Positions 37,669-47,452 of a DNA stretch of 64,000 bases are shown here, one piece after another. The translations under genes and the position numbers were made by a program. The DNA lies in contig CAIUMP010000021.1 in NCBI GenBank assembly GCA_903900335.1, forward strand, positions 62,001 to 126,000, given 5' to 3'. Position 1 is the first letter of the stretch, and each line of letters begins with the position of its first letter. The notes under the pieces are model-generated. The model was given only the letters and a program-made list of their open reading frames with translations. It was not told the DNA's origin and ran no database searches. The stretch is from an uncultured Ignavibacteriota bacterium (GTDB taxonomy: Bacteria > Bacteroidota > Ignavibacteria > Palsa-1295).

Positions 37669-38543
37669 GTCGGGAGGGACGCACGCAGCGCGTCCCTTCG
37701 GAGATGTTCTAACGCCAGCTTCAGGGCGCTCCGTGATGGACAAGGAACGTTCGGGATGACACCGACGCCTTCCCAGTTGGTGTTGCTGATCGGATTGATA
37801 GTTTCTGCGAATGGAACGGTGAGAGTCAAGTTGTCCGTGATTGGATGGCGGCGGGAGGGATGCGCTCCGCCACGCGTTGTTTCGCCAATGATCGTGGCTC
37901 GCCCCAATTGCTGCAGGTTGTACGCGAATTCCTCCGCGGCAGAGAATGTCTTCTTGTTGACCAGTACACAGAGCGGTTTATCAGCCAAGGGATGCGAAAC
38001 GTTAGCGAATCCACCCGGCAGTTCTTCCCGAGTCCAGCTGTCACCGGAGAGATGTATAGTACGACCACGATAGTTCGCAAGCCGTATTGCAGGAGGATCA
38101 AGCAGATAACTCGTCGCAAGCGCAACGCTTGCACCATCTCCGCCTGGGTTATTGCGAATGTCAATAATGAGTGATCGAGCTGAAGCGGCAAGCCGGAATG
38201 CTTCGGCAATTTCTTGGGCAGTTGTGCCACGATCTGGGCGAATTGCAGGGAAGCGAGCGAGCTTTATCAAAGCGATACCACGCTCGACGAAGGTGCATTT
38301 CGCCACAGGCAAACTAACCTCTCGGTTTGACCTGGTGCGAACGTCCAAGCGTAAATGCAAGTCATTGCTCATCGCGAAGAAGTCGCGATTCAGCAGGTCC
38401 GAGAATTGCCGATCGCTATTGGCTACCGCGTACTTCCCCGAATGGAAGCGGAGGAAGTCGGCATACTCGTGCGCCCGATCTGCGGAGAAGTAATGCTCCT
38501 CGATCAGCTCGGCAATGTATCCGATTAATCGTTCGTATGCCAA
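37665..38543 (-). CDS. S41 family peptidase (IRBP/Tsp-like), no signal peptide
   Basis: 292 residues from TTG 38543. The N-terminal helical part (LIGYIAELIEEHYF) and the protease core with LIIDIRNNPGGDG, the nucleophile Ser in KKTFSAAEEFAYNLQQLGRATIIGE, and RGGAHPSRR match the IRBP-like S41 peptidases. No PDZ domain and no signal peptide are seen, so the protein may be cytoplasmic or its signal lost. The frame cannot extend upstream past the tkt stop. It begins 12 bases after tkt in the same reading frame, so they are co-transcribed. Confidence 0.8.
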   Translation of the reverse strand: MAYERLIGYIAELIEEHYFSADRAHEYADFLRFHSGKYAVANSDRQFSDLLNRDFFAMSNDLHLRLDVRTRSNREVSLPVAKCTFVERGIALIKLARFPAIRPDRGTTAQEIAEAFRLAASARSLIIDIRNNPGGDGASVALATSYLLDPPAIRLANYRGRTIHLSGDSWTREELPGGFANVSHPLADKPLCVLVNKKTFSAAEEFAYNLQQLGRATIIGETTRGGAHPSRRHPITDNLTLTVPFAETINPISNTNWEGVGVIPNVPCPSRSALKLALEHLRRDALRASLPT

Positions 38544-38555
38544 GGTCGGACGAAT

Positions 38556-40673
38556 CTATTTGGATGCGGTGTGACCGCCGTGCCGTGCAAATCGTGATTG
38601 CAAATCCTGCAGCTCCCGTTGAGCCTCGATCGGATCTTGAAGTAGCTTTTCAGCTATACGGGCAATGTACGCAGCAGTGAATCCAAAGCTCTCCAGTATC
38701 TTTTCATAAGGCGCCGATGCACCGAAGTGATCGACTGAAAGTGAAGCACCAGACGGCCCGACCCATCGCTCCCAACCAAACGAGACTCCAAGCTCGATGG
38801 ATAGACGACACGAAACGTCCGAAGGCAGCACAAGTTCTCGGTAGGACTGTGGTTGCTCTTCGAAGAACTCCCAACAAGGCATACTGACGACGCGTGTCAT
38901 CAGGCCTTTCTCTTCAAGAATGATCTGTGCTTCGAGCGCGAGATGCACTTCAGAGCCAGTCGCGATGAGAATTATCTCCGGGGCACTCATTGCGTCCGAT
39001 AGAATGTAGGCACCCCTTGCCAGCCCTTCCGCTTTTGCGTAGTTGTCCTGGTCGATGACGGGTAGCTTTTGCCGCGATAAGGCAATTCCCGCTGGCCCGG
39101 TCAGCTTCATCAAACATCGCCACGCTTGGACGGTCTCGTTCGCATCTGCGGGACGGATGATCGCGAAGTTCGGCATCGCACGAAGCGACATTAAGTGCTC
39201 GACGGGTTGATGTGTGGGTCCATCTTCACCGAGCCCGACGCTATCGTGCGTCCAAACAAATCGCGAGGGAAGATTCATGATTGCACTCAGCCGCACAGAG
39301 CCGCGCATGTAATCGCTGAACGTGAAAAACGTGGAGCCACTTGGATGAACACCGCCATGTGCCGCCATACCATTTATTATCGCACCCATCGCGTGTTCGC
39401 GAATACCGAAGTTGATGGTCCTCCCGCTGTACGTTCCACCCTTGAGAGGACTTGGCTCGAAATCATCCCACGATTCGAGCTTTGTAAACGTGGACTCGTT
39501 AAGATCGGCCGAACCGCTCATCATTGTGGGTATTCGCCCCGCGAGAACATTCATGATCTTGCCACCGATCGTGCGCGTCGCAATAGGTCCATCACTCGTC
39601 TTGTACACGGGCAGATCCGCTTCCCAGCCATTGGGCAGTACGTCCCGAATGGCATCATCCAATGCAAGCGAAAGCTCGGGCAGAGCGCTCGCATAATTAG
39701 CAATGTTGTTGTGCCAATGCTTGTGAGCATCGATGCCTCGCATAGCAGCTGCGGCGAAGACCGGAATCACCTCATTAGGAACTAGGAAAGTAGGAGCGAG
39801 CGGCCAACCGAGATGCTCTTTCGTCAACGCAACTTCTGCTTTGCCAAGCGGACTTCCGTGTGCCTTGCTTGTATCCTGCTTATTCGGGCTTCCGTAACCG
39901 ATATGTGTATGGCACACGATCAGGGTTGGCTTATCAAGCACGGACTTCGCGATTCGAATCGCATGATCGACGGCATCTACATCATTCGGGTTCGGGACGT
40001 CGATGACATGCCAATGATAGGCCTCAAAACGTTTGCTTACATCTTCGGTAAATGCGATATTAGTACTGCCGTCAATCGTGATCTTGTTGTCATCATAAAA
40101 GGCGATGAGCTTTCCTAGTTGCAGGTGACCTGCGAGCGACGCCGCCTCGCTCGTGATACCTTCCTCCATGCAGCCATCACCCGCAAAAACATAGGTGAAG
40201 TGCCCAATAACTTCGTGGTCTGCTTGGTTAAACGTGCTCGCAAGAAATTGCTCGGCAATTGCCATCCCAACTGCATTTGCGAAGCCCTGCCCAAGAGGCC
40301 CTGTGGTTACCTCAATGCCAGGGGTCTCGCCGCGTTCGGGGTGACCGGGCGTTTTCGAACCCCACTGGCGGAATTGTTTGAGATCGTCAATGGAGACATC
40401 ATAACCACACAGATGCAATAGCGCATAGTGAAGCATAGATGCATGGCCGTTTGATAGGATGAAGCGGTCACGGTTGAACCAGCTAGGATCCTTTGGATCG
40501 AACGTGAGGTGTTTTGTCCAAAGAGTGTACGCGATCGGTGCCAGCCCCATCGGAGCACCAGGATGACCGCTGTTCGCCTTCTCGACGGCATCGACGGCCA
40601 AGAAGCGAATGGTGTTGATGCAGAGTTGGTCGAGGGATTCAGGCGTCTGAGGTGTGTTGTTCATAGTATCCAA
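38556..40673 (-). CDS. tkt: Transketolase
   Basis: 705 residues, a thiamine-diphosphate enzyme of the non-oxidative pentose phosphate pathway. Visible are [13 protein letters not shown] at the N-terminus, the TPP motif [19 protein letters not shown], the pyrimidine-domain FGIREHAMG, and [18 protein letters not shown], plus [15 protein letters not shown] near the end. Length is ~40 more than E. coli TktA (663), mainly from a longer C-terminus ([17 protein letters not shown]). First gene of a unit with the S41 peptidase; divergent from dnaG across a region with an inverted repeat. Confidence 0.97.
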   Translation of the reverse strand: MDTMNNTPQTPESLDQLCINTIRFLAVDAVEKANSGHPGAPMGLAPIAYTLWTKHLTFDPKDPSWFNRDRFILSNGHASMLHYALLHLCGYDVSIDDLKQFRQWGSKTPGHPERGETPGIEVTTGPLGQGFANAVGMAIAEQFLASTFNQADHEVIGHFTYVFAGDGCMEEGITSEAASLAGHLQLGKLIAFYDDNKITIDGSTNIAFTEDVSKRFEAYHWHVIDVPNPNDVDAVDHAIRIAKSVLDKPTLIVCHTHIGYGSPNKQDTSKAHGSPLGKAEVALTKEHLGWPLAPTFLVPNEVIPVFAAAAMRGIDAHKHWHNNIANYASALPELSLALDDAIRDVLPNGWEADLPVYKTSDGPIATRTIGGKIMNVLAGRIPTMMSGSADLNESTFTKLESWDDFEPSPLKGGTYSGRTINFGIREHAMGAIINGMAAHGGVHPSGSTFFTFSDYMRGSVRLSAIMNLPSRFVWTHDSVGLGEDGPTHQPVEHLMSLRAMPNFAIIRPADANETVQAWRCLMKLTGPAGIALSRQKLPVIDQDNYAKAEGLARGAYILSDAMSAPEIILIATGSEVHLALEAQIILEEKGLMTRVVSMPCWEFFEEQPQSYRELVLPSDVSCRLSIELGVSFGWERWVGPSGASLSVDHFGASAPYEKILESFGFTAAYIARIAEKLLQDPIEAQRELQDLQSRFARHGGHTASK

Positions 40674-40712
40674 GATACGAAGATGTTCGCGTCAGCTCTC
40701 GTGTCAGAGGAA

Positions 40713-40759
40713 AAAGTGCAGTGAATTCTCTGCATGAGTCGAAACCTAAACTGCACTTT
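40713..40759. promoter_or_regulatory. Inverted repeat in the tkt-dnaG divergent region
   Basis: AAAGTGCAGT at 40713-40722 and ACTGCACTTT at 40750-40759 are perfect inverted 10-mers whose centres are 37 bases apart. The similarity extends (GGAaaAAAG against GGAgcAAAG). It sits between two divergent starts, as an operator would. The function is inferred. Confidence 0.4.
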
Positions 40760-40775
40760 GCTCCTTCCGTAGTTC

Positions 40776-42677
40776 ATGATTCTTCCAGAGAGCCAGGTCG
40801 AGCAGATACGCGAGGCGACGAATATCGTTGACCTTGTTTCGGAACACGTCCGGCTAAAGAAACGTGGACGCAATTATTCGGGATTGTGCCCTTTCCATAA
40901 TGAAAAGACACCGTCCTTTAGCGTGCTAGAGGATAAGGGAATTTTTAAATGCTTTGGATGTGGAAAAGGTGGTGATGTCTTTTCATTCGTGATGCAAATG
41001 GAAGGCCTTACCTTTCCTGAGGCACTTCAGCGACTGGCGAAACGGGCTAATATCGAGATTGAGCAGGTCCAGTCGGAGGATGAACTGCGCGCCCGCAACC
41101 AGCGGGATTCCATCTTTGATGTTCTGAAAGCGGCGGCGACATGGTATTTTAGAACGCTTCGCGTAGCTGATGGCAAATCCGCAATGGATTATCTGCTTAA
41201 GCGCGGGCTGGAGCCTGAGACCATTCGCAAATTCGGTTTGGGTTACGCGCCGGATCGACAGGGGCAACTCATTCAGACGCTGACCGATCAGGGGTATTCC
41301 ATCGAATCCATCGAGAATGCTGGTCTCATCACGCGCCGCGAGGGAGGCGAGTGGTTCGAGCGCTTCCGAGGCAGAGTGATCTTTCCAGTCTTCTCTGCCA
41401 CTGGAAGAATAGTTGGATTTGGTGGAAGAGTCATGCCTGGAGGAACACACCCAGCGAAGTACATCAACTCACCGGATACGCAGGTTTATCATAAGTCGCA
41501 GATTTTGTACGGACTGTTTCAGGCAAAGGATGCGATCCGGCGGAAGGAATATGCCTTGTTGGTCGAGGGCTATGCGGATGTTCTTGCAGTTTTCCAGAGC
41601 GGGGTAGAGAATGTCGTTGCAGCCTCTGGTACTTCACTGACAACCGAGCAACTTCAGCTGTTGAAGCGATATACAAATAATGTCGTGTTGCTCTTTGATG
41701 CCGACACGGCGGGTAAGAACGCGGCTATTCGGGGTATAGAATTGGCGATTGAAGCTGGCTTCGACGTGAACACTGTTGTGCTTCCTGCCGGGGAGGATCC
41801 CGACAGCTTCATACGATCGAAAGGCAAGGAGGCGTTCGAGGTCGCGCTCGAGCATCGGCAATCCTGGATCGAGACGAAGGCGCAGTGGTTCGAGGAGCAC
41901 GGGGCTTTCAAAGAGCCGGGACAAATGGCTGCTGCGATCCGCTCTATTGTTGAGACGGTCGCGAAAGTACCCGATGCCATCAAGCGCCCTCTTTTTATTC
42001 AGAAACTCGGTGACCGTTTTGGATTGAATGAGCAGATGCTGTCGATCGAACTTCAAAAGCTCACACAAGAGCGAGAGGCGCGTCGGGAGCATAAGAGATT
42101 TGAAGAGCCGGCCCAACAGGAATACCCTCCTTTCGACGATGAGGATTACCATCGAGAAATGCCAGTGTCGTCAAACGTGCTTCCTCGGCCAGAAGCTGCG
42201 ATACTGGAAGCAATTATTTCGGATCCAATTGGAGTTTCTCGAGTGATAGATGCAACGGGCCTTGATCTGAATAGTATCTCACACCACGTTGCTCGCGAGA
42301 TCATTAGCTATGTCATGCAATTGGCTGAGAGTGGGGAAGCACCGGAGGTGGCGGATCTCTACGCGGCATACCGCGGACGCACCGAGTACGAGGCGATGCT
42401 CGCAGCTCATTCGATGCTGGAGTTTGCGCTCAGCGCAAATTGGGACGAATCGGCAACAACGGCTCATTCTGTCGCGGTTCGACAGGCAGAGGATGCGATC
42501 ACGACGCTGGAAACGCAGAAGGCACACTTGGAGCTTTCAAAAACGCAACAACTATTGAAAGCATCTGCGAGTACCGATGAAGTGGACGCGATGTTACGGC
42601 AAGCTGGTGCACTTGCGCTTCAACGCTTGCGAGGACAACGAGATCCATTGTCGGAACAATCGGCAAATAATTCGTGA
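40776..42677 (+). CDS. dnaG: DNA primase
   Basis: 633 residues, the replication primase that makes RNA primers with DnaB. The N-terminal CHC2 zinc domain shows CPFHNEKTPSFSV and CFGCGKGGD (residues ~38-70). The catalytic core follows with PDRQGQL, VGFGGRV and the TOPRIM domain (LVEGYADVLAVFQSGVENVVA...LFDADTAGKNA). The C-terminal helicase-binding part contains long helices. Size agrees with the family. It overlaps the methyltransferase gene (GTGA). Confidence 0.97.
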   Translation: MILPESQVEQIREATNIVDLVSEHVRLKKRGRNYSGLCPFHNEKTPSFSVLEDKGIFKCFGCGKGGDVFSFVMQMEGLTFPEALQRLAKRANIEIEQVQSEDELRARNQRDSIFDVLKAAATWYFRTLRVADGKSAMDYLLKRGLEPETIRKFGLGYAPDRQGQLIQTLTDQGYSIESIENAGLITRREGGEWFERFRGRVIFPVFSATGRIVGFGGRVMPGGTHPAKYINSPDTQVYHKSQILYGLFQAKDAIRRKEYALLVEGYADVLAVFQSGVENVVAASGTSLTTEQLQLLKRYTNNVVLLFDADTAGKNAAIRGIELAIEAGFDVNTVVLPAGEDPDSFIRSKGKEAFEVALEHRQSWIETKAQWFEEHGAFKEPGQMAAAIRSIVETVAKVPDAIKRPLFIQKLGDRFGLNEQMLSIELQKLTQEREARREHKRFEEPAQQEYPPFDDEDYHREMPVSSNVLPRPEAAILEAIISDPIGVSRVIDATGLDLNSISHHVAREIISYVMQLAESGEAPEVADLYAAYRGRTEYEAMLAAHSMLEFALSANWDESATTAHSVAVRQAEDAITTLETQKAHLELSKTQQLLKASASTDEVDAMLRQAGALALQRLRGQRDPLSEQSANNS

Positions 42678-43381
42678 AGACAGACCAGTACTTTGACTTG
42701 CGCTCGTCGCGTTGGAGCGATCAATACGTGCAAGACGTGCGCTTTCGTCGGCGTTTTGAGCGAATCGCGGAGCTACTCACTCGCACACTGCCCACGTCAC
42801 CTACCAGCGTGCTCGATGCTGGTTGCGGGTCTGGAGTCTTCAGTCGTTTTCTCTCGACTAAGGGGTGGAATGTCACAGCGATCGATGCTTCTGTTGAAAT
42901 GATCGAATCGGCTCGAGGAAACAGCCAGGGAAGCGAGCGGATCAACTACGAAGTCAGTGCGATCGAGTCCTTCAAAGCAGAGGCGGGGAGCTTCGATGCC
43001 ATTGTCTCCTTCAGTCTATTGGAATACGTCGAACGTGACGATGACGCCATTGCAAAATTAGCGGGATTGCTCTCTTCTGATGGAGTGCTTGTAGTGAGTG
43101 TCCCGAACCGGAGCGGATTAATACGCAAACTAGAGGGGCTTCTCTTCGGAATTCGTGTCGCAAGCCGCGACCGTCTCTTCTCAGGACGGGGCGAATACCT
43201 TAAGTATCAAAAGAATCAATACTCTCCGTTCGAGTTAGATTTGATGATGCGCGCGCAGGGACTAAAAAAGATGCGCGGAATATACCTCAATAGCGGGCTT
43301 GCAGGGCCATCGTGGGTATTCCCGATCTTGGAGCGGCGCTGGTGGGCGGCGATGTATTGCGCGGCTTATAGAAGATCTTAA
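42674..43381 (+). CDS. Class I SAM-dependent methyltransferase
   Basis: 235 residues from GTG overlapping the dnaG stop by four bases. Motif I is VLDAGCGSGVFSRFL, motif II VTAIDAS, and motif III FDAIVSFSLLEYVE. The family is close to UbiE/UbiG-like small-molecule methyltransferases. The acceptor is unknown and no quinone or lipid genes are adjacent. Translational coupling to dnaG probably only reflects gene packing. Confidence 0.85.
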   Translation: MKTDQYFDLRSSRWSDQYVQDVRFRRRFERIAELLTRTLPTSPTSVLDAGCGSGVFSRFLSTKGWNVTAIDASVEMIESARGNSQGSERINYEVSAIESFKAEAGSFDAIVSFSLLEYVERDDDAIAKLAGLLSSDGVLVVSVPNRSGLIRKLEGLLFGIRVASRDRLFSGRGEYLKYQKNQYSPFELDLMMRAQGLKKMRGIYLNSGLAGPSWVFPILERRWWAAMYCAAYRRS

Positions 43382-43458
43382 TTCGAAGGGCTTCCTACCT
43401 GTGGTCGGATTTCCGCGTTCGTGGGGAGGACGTTCCAGGGAGGCAAGCTCAGCACGGC

Positions 43459-43887
43459 TTACTGTGCGATCGGGTACCACTGGTAGAGCATGAAGTAGAT
43501 TATCACGCCGGTTGCGCTGACGTACAGCCAGATCGGGTAGGTCCATTTCGAGAGTCGCTTATGTTTCTTGAATTGAGATTTAAGACCGTACCGCAAACTC
43601 ATCGTAGCAAGAACTGGAACCGTGGCTGCAAGAATTGTATGTGATATCAGCAGCGTGAAATAGATCGGGCGAATAATGCCAATTCCACCGAAGTGCAATA
43701 CGCCGGCGTTGAAATGATATACGAGGTAGGAAACAAGGAAGACACAGGAAGTAGTGAAAGCCGCTATCATCAGTGCACGATGCTTGACTCGGTCACCGTG
43801 CTTGATGCGGTTTCGTGCGATAAGCAACAGGATCGCGCTTGTTCCATTTAGAGTCGCGTTCAGAAGGGGTAGATCGTGGATGCTCAT
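43459..43887 (-). CDS. DUF420 membrane protein (CtaM/YozB-like)
   Basis: 142 residues with four membrane helices (LNGTSAILLLIAR, IAAFTTSCVFLVSYLVYHF, YFTLLISHTILAATVPVLA, YPIWLYVSATGVIIYFML). This is the DUF420 pattern, in which HFNAGVLHFGG and the IRPIYFTLLISH His residues are conserved. Related CtaM proteins are needed for heme-copper oxidase maturation in Gram-positive bacteria. The 4-base overlap with the SCO gene upstream and the ctaB/ctaA genes support a role in oxidase assembly. Confidence 0.85.
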   Translation of the reverse strand: MSIHDLPLLNATLNGTSAILLLIARNRIKHGDRVKHRALMIAAFTTSCVFLVSYLVYHFNAGVLHFGGIGIIRPIYFTLLISHTILAATVPVLATMSLRYGLKSQFKKHKRLSKWTYPIWLYVSATGVIIYFMLYQWYPIAQ

Positions 43888-44510
43888 TGCGTGGCTTCTT
43901 CTTTCAAAGCTTGTATGTCGTGCAGAATGATCTTCTTCGATTCATCCTCCAACCCGTTGTAGTAGGCACGAACATGTCCCTTCGTGTCTACGAGCACAAA
44001 GCGGGGACTGTGCAAGATCGGAGTTGTTTGATCCCCGCCGACTGAATCGACCGGTAAGTGGAAGCCCGTCTTTATGACAGTGTAGATTGTCGAGACTGGA
44101 CCTGTGAGGAATGTCCATCGGGATGGATCTGCACGGTGCATGGCAGCATATTGTGCGAGCGTATCCGGTTGGTCATGCGTGGGATCAACACTGAACGAGA
44201 CGATCTTCACGTCCGGTTGTTCAGCGGTAACCTTCTGCAACTCAAACATTTTCTGAGTCATCAAAGGGCATACACTTGCACAGTGGGTAAAGATCAAGTC
44301 GGCGAGCCAAACGTGACCGGTAAAAGTTGCGAGCGTGGTGGCGTTTCCACGTTGGTCCGTCAACGTAAATTGTGGAACGGCACCGTAGTCTTGCAGAGGT
44401 TTGTCATGCAGACTCTGCTTCAGCCATTTTGCCAAAGAGAGGGCCGCGACAGCGACCATAGCGATCGCGAGAAAGGCCCAGAGAATTCGTTGATTGCTTT
44501 TGGGATTCAT
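43884..44510 (-). CDS. SCO1/SenC family copper chaperone
   Basis: 208 residues from ATG 44510 (a TTG five codons upstream is less likely). An N-terminal membrane anchor (ILWAFLAIAMVAVAAL) is followed by a thioredoxin fold. FTHCASVCPLMTQK carries the CxxxCP copper site, and the downstream His (TTPILHSPRFVLVD) completes the ligand set. SCO proteins deliver copper to the CuA centre of cytochrome oxidase. It overlaps DUF420 by 4 bases and follows ctaB, forming an assembly operon. Confidence 0.92.
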   Translation of the reverse strand: MNPKSNQRILWAFLAIAMVAVAALSLAKWLKQSLHDKPLQDYGAVPQFTLTDQRGNATTLATFTGHVWLADLIFTHCASVCPLMTQKMFELQKVTAEQPDVKIVSFSVDPTHDQPDTLAQYAAMHRADPSRWTFLTGPVSTIYTVIKTGFHLPVDSVGGDQTTPILHSPRFVLVDTKGHVRAYYNGLEDESKKIILHDIQALKEEATQ

Positions 44511-44563
44511 TATTGCGGAAAACAAATTCTGGGAGGATAGAGTGCGATTGTCCGCAGCTAGGG

Positions 44564-45472
44564 TCAGCTCTTGTCAAAAACCATCAACGCAAGCAGAACT
44601 GGCAGGTAAATGATAGACGCGAACAGGAGCGTCTTTGCCGTGGTGTTCGAGCGCTCGGTTGCTGTCTTGATGGCAGCACCTGCAAAACCGATTCCGAGCA
44701 AGAGCGCCCCAGCAAAGTAGATGGGGCCGGTCAGCTTCAATAGGGAGGGGAGCAAACTCACCGGTATCAGGACAAGCGAGTAACTAAGTGCCTGAAACGC
44801 CGCACGCGACCCTTGAGGATCAACAACGGTAAGCATTGGAAATCCAGCACGAGCATAGTCTTTACGGTACATCCATGCGATAGCGAGGAAGTGGGGTATT
44901 TGCCAGAGGAACAGAATTGCAAAGAGCGCCCATCCTTCGATTCCGATCGAACCGCGAACTGCAACCCAGCCGATAAGTATGGGAAAGGCCCCGGGTACAG
45001 CACCGATCAAGGTAGAGAGATGCGTTTTCTTTTTCAGCGGTGTATAAACGAAGAGATAACCGATGAGGGTACTGATCGCAAGTAGGCTTGTTAAGCCGTT
45101 CGTAAACAGGTAGAGGTATAGAGCACCAACGATGGAAGTGATGATTCCGAATACGAGGCCGGTCGTGGTTGTCATCCTGCCGGACGGAAGCGGCCGGTTC
45201 TCCGTACGACGCATGCTGGCGTCCGCGTCGATTTCGAGCACCTGGTTCAATGCGCCGCCGCCACAAGTCACCAGTGCCGTTCCGAGTAGGGTGTGGATCA
45301 AAAGCGGAATGTTCAGCTCGTACGAAGCAAGCCAGAACGAAGTGGCAGTCGTCAAGAGCGCATAAAAACCAATGCCGGGCTTGGAGAGATCATAGAAATC
45401 TCGAAGAAGCTGACGCCAATCAAATGACGGCGTAAGATCAGCAGGATTGTTTGTAGGCAGAGCTGAATCCAT
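44564..45472 (-). CDS. ctaB: Heme O synthase (protoheme IX farnesyltransferase)
   Basis: 302 residues, a UbiA-type prenyltransferase with about eight membrane helices. NQVLEIDADASMRRTENRPLPSG (split) holds the Asp-rich NxxxDxxxD site that binds the prenyl diphosphate and the RTxxRPL stretch. It converts heme b to heme o. Its start shares one base with the ctaA stop (45472), so ctaA-ctaB are translationally coupled. Confidence 0.95.
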   Translation of the reverse strand: MDSALPTNNPADLTPSFDWRQLLRDFYDLSKPGIGFYALLTTATSFWLASYELNIPLLIHTLLGTALVTCGGGALNQVLEIDADASMRRTENRPLPSGRMTTTTGLVFGIITSIVGALYLYLFTNGLTSLLAISTLIGYLFVYTPLKKKTHLSTLIGAVPGAFPILIGWVAVRGSIGIEGWALFAILFLWQIPHFLAIAWMYRKDYARAGFPMLTVVDPQGSRAAFQALSYSLVLIPVSLLPSLLKLTGPIYFAGALLLGIGFAGAAIKTATERSNTTAKTLLFASIIYLPVLLALMVFDKS

Positions 45473-46467
45473 TATGCGTTTGATACAGCGACGTTACGCT
45501 GGTTCGATGATGATTCCGTCTGCGTTTGAACCGGAGAGAGGCGGTGGCGTGCGATGATCATGATAAACGTCATTGTACCAAGAATGGCAGCGCCGCAGGT
45601 CACATGAAAGGTAGTTGGTGTCACAGCTTTTGCCGTCCAGATGGTGATCGCACCGAGCATGATCTGAAGTCCCAACAGGAACATGCTGAAAGTGGCGGCA
45701 ATCGAGAGCACTTTATCACGGGAGTGATAGCGGAAGATCGTACGTGCAGTTAAGAACATCATCAGTGCAACACAACACGCTCCGACGCGGTGGGTAAAAT
45801 TGATTGCAACTCCAAATGAGGTGAAATCCGGAATGACGTTGCCATTCGGAGCGAATGGGAACGTGGGTATTGCAAGCCCGGAGAAGGTATGGCGCATCAC
45901 CGCGCCAATCAGCAATTGGGTAAATATGGTGAGCACGGTTACGAGGGACAAGGTCCGCACGCCGACGCGTGTCCTTTCGGGACGTTTGACCCTGCCAACA
46001 TCCCATCGGTTGCTTGTAACCATTGCAATGGCGATGGTTAGACAGAGTACGATTTCGGCAAGTCCGGCATGAGCACTCGAAATGGCCGGCGGCAGATAGT
46101 ATAGAACGGTCAGCCCACCGAGGATCCCTTGCAGGATTACTCCGCCAAGAGCAAGCCAGCCAAGGCGCTTTACCCAGGGACGCTGATCTTTCCACTGCAG
46201 TAACCCTGCCTGAACGAGGATGAGGAAGCCGACGTAGGATGCGAACAGGCGATGCGTGTGCTCGTAGAAGATATTGCCCATCCAATTCTTCATCGGGAAG
46301 GTAAACATGTTCCAGCCATAGCTGTTAGGCCAATCCGGGACGGAGAGTCCCGCCTGGTGACTGGTCACAAGGCCTCCGATGAATTGCAGGAGAAAACAGG
46401 AAACCGCGGTGACGATAGCCAAACGATGAAGCCATGGGTTTCTTTGAGTAGATGCGTACTTCATCAT
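45472..46467 (-). CDS. ctaA: Heme A synthase
   Basis: 331 residues with eight predicted membrane helices in two four-helix halves. Conserved His residues occur in YEHTHRLFASYVG, SAHAGLAEIVL, INFTHRVGACCVA and TFHVTCGAAILG, the heme-ligand positions of CtaA/COX15. It oxidises heme o to heme a. First gene of ctaA-ctaB-SCO-DUF420. Confidence 0.95.
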   Translation of the reverse strand: MMKYASTQRNPWLHRLAIVTAVSCFLLQFIGGLVTSHQAGLSVPDWPNSYGWNMFTFPMKNWMGNIFYEHTHRLFASYVGFLILVQAGLLQWKDQRPWVKRLGWLALGGVILQGILGGLTVLYYLPPAISSAHAGLAEIVLCLTIAIAMVTSNRWDVGRVKRPERTRVGVRTLSLVTVLTIFTQLLIGAVMRHTFSGLAIPTFPFAPNGNVIPDFTSFGVAINFTHRVGACCVALMMFLTARTIFRYHSRDKVLSIAATFSMFLLGLQIMLGAITIWTAKAVTPTTFHVTCGAAILGTMTFIMIIARHRLSPVQTQTESSSNQRNVAVSNA

Positions 46468-46584
46468 CGTTATTTAGCGCAAGGGGAGTGGTTGTGGCGA
46501 GGCTCTTATCAGCGAGGCGCACGAAAAACGCGGTACATCTCTTCGAAATTCCCTCTAAAAGCGGTAGTGCTATGAGACAATGCT

Positions 46585-47346
46585 TTAGCGCGCCTCAATA
46601 GCAAAATCTGCTTCTTTCGGCTCTTTTCCTGTCACGATCAGCTTTTTCGTTTGTACGATCGCCGCTTCCGTACCCCTACTCGATTCATGCCACAACTCAA
46701 GTGTGTACGCCCCAGGTGGCACGCCTTTGATCTCGAAGTGACCGCTTGAGTCTGATACCGCGAAGAATGGGTGCGGCAGGACGCCCACGTAGCAATTCAT
46801 CCAGCTATGGACGTCGCACTTGAGGGTTTTCATAACACCAGGCGTCTTCATTGGCTGCTCTAGAGGTGCCATGCCAGCTGGAAAAAGCTTGTTGAAGCAT
46901 TCGCTTGGAGTTTCAGATGTGAGATGCACATTATGAAGCGTTTGGTCACTGTTGAGAACCTTGAGTGTTTGTCCCGCGACAAGCCCAACGACGTGCGGGC
47001 GATAGACGCATGTTCGCTGGTCTAATATTACTGGATCGTTCGGCGGGTCATAGGTCCTGTTTCCAAGGCCGTCTTTGATATAAACAAAGGCATTGGCGAC
47101 TTTTTCATTGCGGACGATCCAATGCTCCGCTGTCACAGCAGCCTGTTGGCAATTTTGATCGCCGCAGGCGAAGCAGGCATCATCCACACAAGGGCCGTTA
47201 AGTGTCACGGTGCCCGAAATTATTGCACCATCCAATGCAGCAGTTATTGATTTGGACGGTGGCGCAGTGTCAGTTCTGCGATTGCAGCCTGCAAGCGAGA
47301 AGAAGTTCGTAGCGAATAAAATTGTGATGTAGGCGACGTGCTTCAT
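46585..47346 (-). CDS. Cupredoxin-like lipoprotein with C-terminal carboxypeptidase-regulatory-like domain
   Basis: 253 residues. Lipobox SLAGC (residue 21) suggests a lipoprotein. A beta-domain with two paired-cysteine loops (PCVDDACFACGDQNC) leads into a cupredoxin-like part: VLNSDQTLHNVHL, then LKCDVHSWMNCYVGV, which supplies His, Cys, His and Met of a type 1 copper site in the usual order. The end (SGHFEIKGVPPGAYTLELWH) is a carboxypeptidase-regulatory-like strand module. It lies 117 bases upstream of ctaA on the same strand. A role in copper or electron transfer for the oxidase is inference. Confidence 0.7.
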   Translation of the reverse strand: MKHVAYITILFATNFFSLAGCNRRTDTAPPSKSITAALDGAIISGTVTLNGPCVDDACFACGDQNCQQAAVTAEHWIVRNEKVANAFVYIKDGLGNRTYDPPNDPVILDQRTCVYRPHVVGLVAGQTLKVLNSDQTLHNVHLTSETPSECFNKLFPAGMAPLEQPMKTPGVMKTLKCDVHSWMNCYVGVLPHPFFAVSDSSGHFEIKGVPPGAYTLELWHESSRGTEAAIVQTKKLIVTGKEPKEADFAIEAR

Positions 47347-47452
47347 AGAGTAATTTTGGTGACGGTGGCATAACTCAGGCTATGAATGGAATAGTTTACG
47401 ATTTTGTATGTGTGATGTGAACTTTAGTACGCAGAACAAAGCTCTTTGACTA

